From positions 310,001 through 374,000 of the forward strand of contig NC_014838.1 of NCBI RefSeq assembly GCF_000175935.2: a stretch of 64,000 nt of DNA, read 5' to 3'. Below are positions 60,952-64,000 of this stretch, piece after piece; position 1 is the stretch's first letter; each line of letters opens with the position of its first letter. The position numbers and the translations under genes are program-made. The DNA comes from Pantoea sp. At-9b. GTDB taxonomy: Bacteria > Pseudomonadota > Gammaproteobacteria > Enterobacterales > Enterobacteriaceae. A model generated the notes under the pieces. That model searched no databases. It was not told the DNA's origin and saw nothing but the letters and a program-made list of their open reading frames with translations.

Positions 60952-61716
60952 ATGCCGCATCAATACTTCTCTCAACATGCGTTTGATATTCGCCTCGAAT
61001 GGGGTAGCGCAGCCGCAGAACATCTGGCGCAAGATGTAGACTGTGTGATTGTGGTGGATGTGATGTCGTTTTCCACCTGTGTCAGTCTGGCGAATGAGCA
61101 GGGGGCAATGATTGCCCCGTGGCCGTGGAAGGACGATTCGGCCCAACGCTATGCCGCTGAAATGGGGGCTCAGGCCGCCAGTATTGACCGTCGTTTCTCT
61201 GATCACGCGTTTACCTTATCCCCTGCATCGTTGTTAAAAATACCCGCCGCAACCCGGTTGGTGCTGCCATCACCTAATGGTTCAACGGTTGCGTTTAAGG
61301 CGCGGGAGAAGGGGGCGCAGGTATTCACTGCGGGCCTGCGCAACCGGCAAGCCACGGCGGTTGCCTGTCGGCATTTCCAACGCATACTGGTGATTCCCTG
61401 CGGTGAACGTTGGCCAGATGGTAGCCTGCGCCCGGCGATCGAGGATTACGTGGCGGCGGGGGGGATTATTGCCGCATTGGGCGAACGTCAGCGCTCACCG
61501 GAAGCGGAAATGGCGCTGGCGGCGTATCAATCTGCGCGGGAGCAGGATTTTGCCTCGTTATTTCAGTGCGCATCGGCGCTGGAGTTGGTTGAACGAGGCT
61601 TTGCTGCCGATGTTGATCTTTGTCTGAGCGTGGATATGGCCCAGCATGCCAGTCGTCTGGTGGACAACTTTTTTGTCCCCCACCAGACGCCATCCTGCCA
61701 TCATCAACCGGTATAG
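60952..61716 (+). CDS. ComB-family (2-phosphosulfolactate phosphatase-like) protein
   Basis: A 254-residue protein of the ComB family, with DCVIVVDVMSFSTCVSLA, RLVLPSPNGSTVAFKA and ILVIPCGERWPDGSLRPAIEDYVAAGGI. ComB removes phosphate from 2-phosphosulfolactate in coenzyme M synthesis. No coenzyme M or sulfolactate genes are beside it here, so the substrate in this organism is open. It converges with the isomerase gene and overlaps it by 13 bases. Confidence 0.8.
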   Translation: MPHQYFSQHAFDIRLEWGSAAAEHLAQDVDCVIVVDVMSFSTCVSLANEQGAMIAPWPWKDDSAQRYAAEMGAQAASIDRRFSDHAFTLSPASLLKIPAATRLVLPSPNGSTVAFKAREKGAQVFTAGLRNRQATAVACRHFQRILVIPCGERWPDGSLRPAIEDYVAAGGIIAALGERQRSPEAEMALAAYQSAREQDFASLFQCASALELVERGFAADVDLCLSVDMAQHASRLVDNFFVPHQTPSCHHQPV

Positions 61717-62528
61717 CTACGCATATTATCCATCACCTGCTGCGCCAGCACCGCATGGTCCCTCTCCCAGCATGCCGGGCTGAACAACTCCGCAGACCAG
61801 ACGCCATCAAACCCGGTGGCTTTCACCGCGTCGGTCCAGGCCTGGACGTCGATATCACCTTCACCAGGCATATAAGCCCGCAACACCGTCTCTTCCCAGG
61901 CTTCACCGGGTTGTGGCTTGCGGCCATCACAGAAGTGCACGCCAAAAATCAGGTCCGGGTCTAACGCACGGATATCATCGGGCGTGGTGGCCCCGGTGGC
62001 AAAAAGGTGCCAAAAATCGATCACCAGACCGACATTGGGTTTGCCAATGCGCCGGATGACCTCCAGAGCCTGATTCAGGGTGTTAAATTGCGTATGCGCA
62101 ATCACCTCGATCTGGTAACGCACACCGTATTGCTCGCCAATGCTGGCGATGGCCGAAATGTTCTCGGTCATGATGTCCATGATCTGTGACGGTGGCAGAT
62201 GGTCGATGCCGTGCTGCGCCAGGATCTGGATGGTCGGGCACGCCAGGTCTGCGGCGATTTGTGTCAGCTGCGTCGCTTCTGCCAGCAATTGCTGCTTCTC
62301 TCCCTCACGGTGGCGTTCAATATCAATCAACGCATTCAGACAGGCGGTTTGCAGACCATATCCCTGTACCTGTTTTTTCAGCGCGGCGGTGCTGCCACCG
62401 TTAGCGAGATAGCGCAGCAACTTATAGTGCAAAAACTCCAACCCGTCATAGCCGGTTTCAGCGGCAATACGTGTTTCGGTGACGACGTTACAGTAGTGGG
62501 TAGAGATACCGTGTAGAGCCTTGATCAT
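61704..62528 (-). CDS. Sugar phosphate isomerase/epimerase (TIM-barrel, AP-endonuclease-2-like fold)
   Basis: A 274-residue xylose-isomerase-like TIM-barrel protein. Metal-binding positions are visible in YQIEVIAH, VIDFWHLFATGAT, GVHFCDGRK and WSAELFS. The family includes inosose, hydroxypyruvate and other sugar isomerases. It overlaps an MFS sugar transporter gene by four bases (ATGA), so its substrate is probably the imported sugar or polyol. Confidence 0.83.
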   Translation of the reverse strand: MIKALHGISTHYCNVVTETRIAAETGYDGLEFLHYKLLRYLANGGSTAALKKQVQGYGLQTACLNALIDIERHREGEKQQLLAEATQLTQIAADLACPTIQILAQHGIDHLPPSQIMDIMTENISAIASIGEQYGVRYQIEVIAHTQFNTLNQALEVIRRIGKPNVGLVIDFWHLFATGATTPDDIRALDPDLIFGVHFCDGRKPQPGEAWEETVLRAYMPGEGDIDVQAWTDAVKATGFDGVWSAELFSPACWERDHAVLAQQVMDNMRSYTG

Positions 62529-63982
62529 GATTTACCTCGCAGACTGGCAGAAGGAGAAGCGGCCGCAGACGGAGTGGCGTTTTTTGTCATACGGCGGGCA
62601 AGCAGTTGTTCAATATCATCGAGGGCAACGCCACGCGTTTCCGGCACGAAACGCACCAGAAACACCAGGCAAAACAGATTGAGGATGGCGAACACCCAGA
62701 ATGAGAAGGCACCATGAAACGCCTGTTGCAAAGCGTGGATTTGGTTCAGTACCGGGAAAAACTGTGTCACCAGGAAGTTGAAAATCCACATCAGGCTGAC
62801 GGCTAATCCCATCCCATAGCTTTTGATGCGTGGCGGGAAAATTTCGGCAATCAATACCCAACAGCCTGCGCCCCAACTGATGGCAAAAGTCACCATGAAC
62901 AATAAGGCTGAGGTGATGGCGAGATAACCGCTTTGCTGGTGCAGCATGCTCCAGGAGAGCAGCAGCAGGGCGCAGATTGAACCCAGGGTGCCCAGTTTCA
63001 TCACCGGCAACCGGCCAAAGCGGTCATACAGATTCATGGCGACAAAAGCACCGACGGCGTTGAGCAGACCGATAAAAATGGTCTGGAATAACAATGTATC
63101 TTTACTGACATCACCGGTATTGAGAATCATGGGCGCGAAGTACATCACAATACTGGCACCGGTTAATTGCTGTAACACGGCGATGGCACAACCGACCATC
63201 AGGGCATAGCGCAGAACCGGTGTCTGCCAGATAGCGCTGAGCGAATGGTTGCCTTTGCTGGCATCCTGCGGCTTCTGACGCACGCGAAGAATGTCCAGCG
63301 TTTCACGCTCATTAAGGTCGGGGTAAATTTTCTTGAGTACGCGTAGCGCGCGCTCGCCCTGCTGGTGGTTAATACACCATTGCGGTGATTCAGGCAGGAT
63401 AAAGGTACAGATCAACATCATAATGACCGGAACAAATTGCGCGCCCATCATCCAGCGCCAGCCCTCATCAATCAGCCAGACTTCGGACATGCCGCGTCCG
63501 ATAAGATAGTTGATCAGAAAAACCAGCGTCTGAGAGCCAACCAGTGACAGATTAAAAATGCCGGATGCTTTGCCGCGAATACGGGCAGGCGAAATCTCGC
63601 TCATATACATCGGGGCGACGGTTCCGGCGAGGCCAATGCCCAGACCCGCTACAATACGAGCGGCGGAAAACAACAGAAACGAGTCGGCAAAGGTAGAGCC
63701 GACGGCGGAAAGCGCGAAGGCCAGTGTCGCCAGTAGCAGAACCGGTTTGCGTCCCAGTTTCTCAGCCAGCCTGCCAGCGGCTAACGAACCGAGGATGCAA
63801 CCCACAAAGATGCTGGAGACCACCCAACCGGTTTGTGAGGGATCAAGGTGAAAATAAGCCTGAATAGAGTCGACAGTCCCCGAAATAACGCCGGTAGAAT
63901 AACCAAACATCACGCCACCGAGGGTAGCAATACAACACAGGGAATAGACATAACGTGCATTACAACGTGAGGATGAATGCAT
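62525..63982 (-). CDS. MFS sugar porter (SP family)
   Basis: A 485-residue, 12-helix sugar:proton symporter. SP-family signatures are present: GYSTGVISGTVDSIQAYF in helix 1, GSLAAGRLAEKLGRKPV between helices 2 and 3, ILPESPQWCINHQQGERAL after helix 6, and VPETRGVALDDIEQLL at the end. ATG 63982 is fixed by GGAGG. It forms a two-gene operon with the isomerase downstream. The gene is complete; its promoter lies beyond the right edge. Confidence 0.88.
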   Translation of the reverse strand: MHSSSRCNARYVYSLCCIATLGGVMFGYSTGVISGTVDSIQAYFHLDPSQTGWVVSSIFVGCILGSLAAGRLAEKLGRKPVLLLATLAFALSAVGSTFADSFLLFSAARIVAGLGIGLAGTVAPMYMSEISPARIRGKASGIFNLSLVGSQTLVFLINYLIGRGMSEVWLIDEGWRWMMGAQFVPVIMMLICTFILPESPQWCINHQQGERALRVLKKIYPDLNERETLDILRVRQKPQDASKGNHSLSAIWQTPVLRYALMVGCAIAVLQQLTGASIVMYFAPMILNTGDVSKDTLLFQTIFIGLLNAVGAFVAMNLYDRFGRLPVMKLGTLGSICALLLLSWSMLHQQSGYLAITSALLFMVTFAISWGAGCWVLIAEIFPPRIKSYGMGLAVSLMWIFNFLVTQFFPVLNQIHALQQAFHGAFSFWVFAILNLFCLVFLVRFVPETRGVALDDIEQLLARRMTKNATPSAAASPSASLRGKS

Positions 63983-64000
63983 GATTGCCTCCATATAACC

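Overview
The window reads as the chromosome or a large replicon of a gamma-proteobacterium of the order Enterobacterales, most like Pantoea or Erwinia. The evidence is near-enteric AccB and AccC proteins, an OmpC/OmpF-type porin, a HipB with its four-operator array, a Hok-family toxin locus, enteric-style sigma54/NtrC and Fur sites, and a dispersed REP-like palindrome built on GTAGCGGCGCGATTTATCGCGC. The genus is an inference from gene content. No rRNA, tRNA, CRISPR array, transposase or phage gene was seen. The region is accessory and metabolic: nutrient scavenging with local regulators.

Layout. 1-2.7 kb: the end of an AraC regulator, a LysE exporter and an orphan TccC/RHS tip protein with an unrecognised C-terminal half. 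2.7-10.8 kb: a nitrogen-scavenging unit with a five-gene urea/amide-type ABC transporter, an ANTAR antiterminator (AmiR/NasT type), an AraC regulator and an amidase. The transporter operon has an NtrC-like site, a sigma54 promoter, and a leader with two hairpins carrying identical AGCGTT hexaloops, the form an ANTAR protein binds. 10.8-22.3 kb: a tautomerase, LysR regulators, a carboxymuconolactone-decarboxylase-like protein, and an organosulfur cluster (two SfnB-like flavoproteins, a DmoA-like monooxygenase and a MetQNI-like transporter), then a LysR/PRISE-type reductase pair.

22.3-27.2 kb: a hok/mok type I toxin locus with tac/fbi-like long-range complementarity; an operon of periplasmic peroxiredoxin, short DsbD, ECF sigma factor and NrsF-type anti-sigma; and a hipB gene with a truncated hipA and four operators on an exact 28-bp pitch. 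27.3-30.4 kb: accB-accC followed by an NAD-type glutamate dehydrogenase, not the usual enteric neighbourhood. 30.5-39.6 kb: a general porin, a Nac-like LysR regulator, a PotABCD-like ABC transporter, and a TetR/DHA2 efflux pair.

39.7-45.1 kb: a probable purine-derived nitrogen cluster with an 8-oxoguanine-deaminase-like enzyme, a second amidohydrolase, an NMT1/THI5-family binding protein and a 2OG-Fe(II) dioxygenase. The last two units diverge from a region with a shared NtrC-like site, two sigma54 promoters facing outward, a perfect 24-bp REP pair, and a structured leader on each side. 45.3-48.6 kb: an NlpC/P60 lipoprotein, a diguanylate cyclase and a MscS-type channel. 48.6-56.3 kb: a sulfatase cluster (alkylsulfatase, Ser-type arylsulfatase, HAD protein, anSME maturase, small periplasmic protein, FadL porin). 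56.8-64 kb: a YdgH/BhsA-type protein, a TonB siderophore receptor diverging from a YncE-like lipoprotein with a Fur-like site on each side, a ComB-family phosphatase, and a sugar isomerase/MFS pair.

The strongest candidates for new biology are the sigma54/NtrC/ANTAR control of the amide-type operon and the divergent sigma54 purine cluster with structured leaders, one of which also carries an AGCGTT hairpin.
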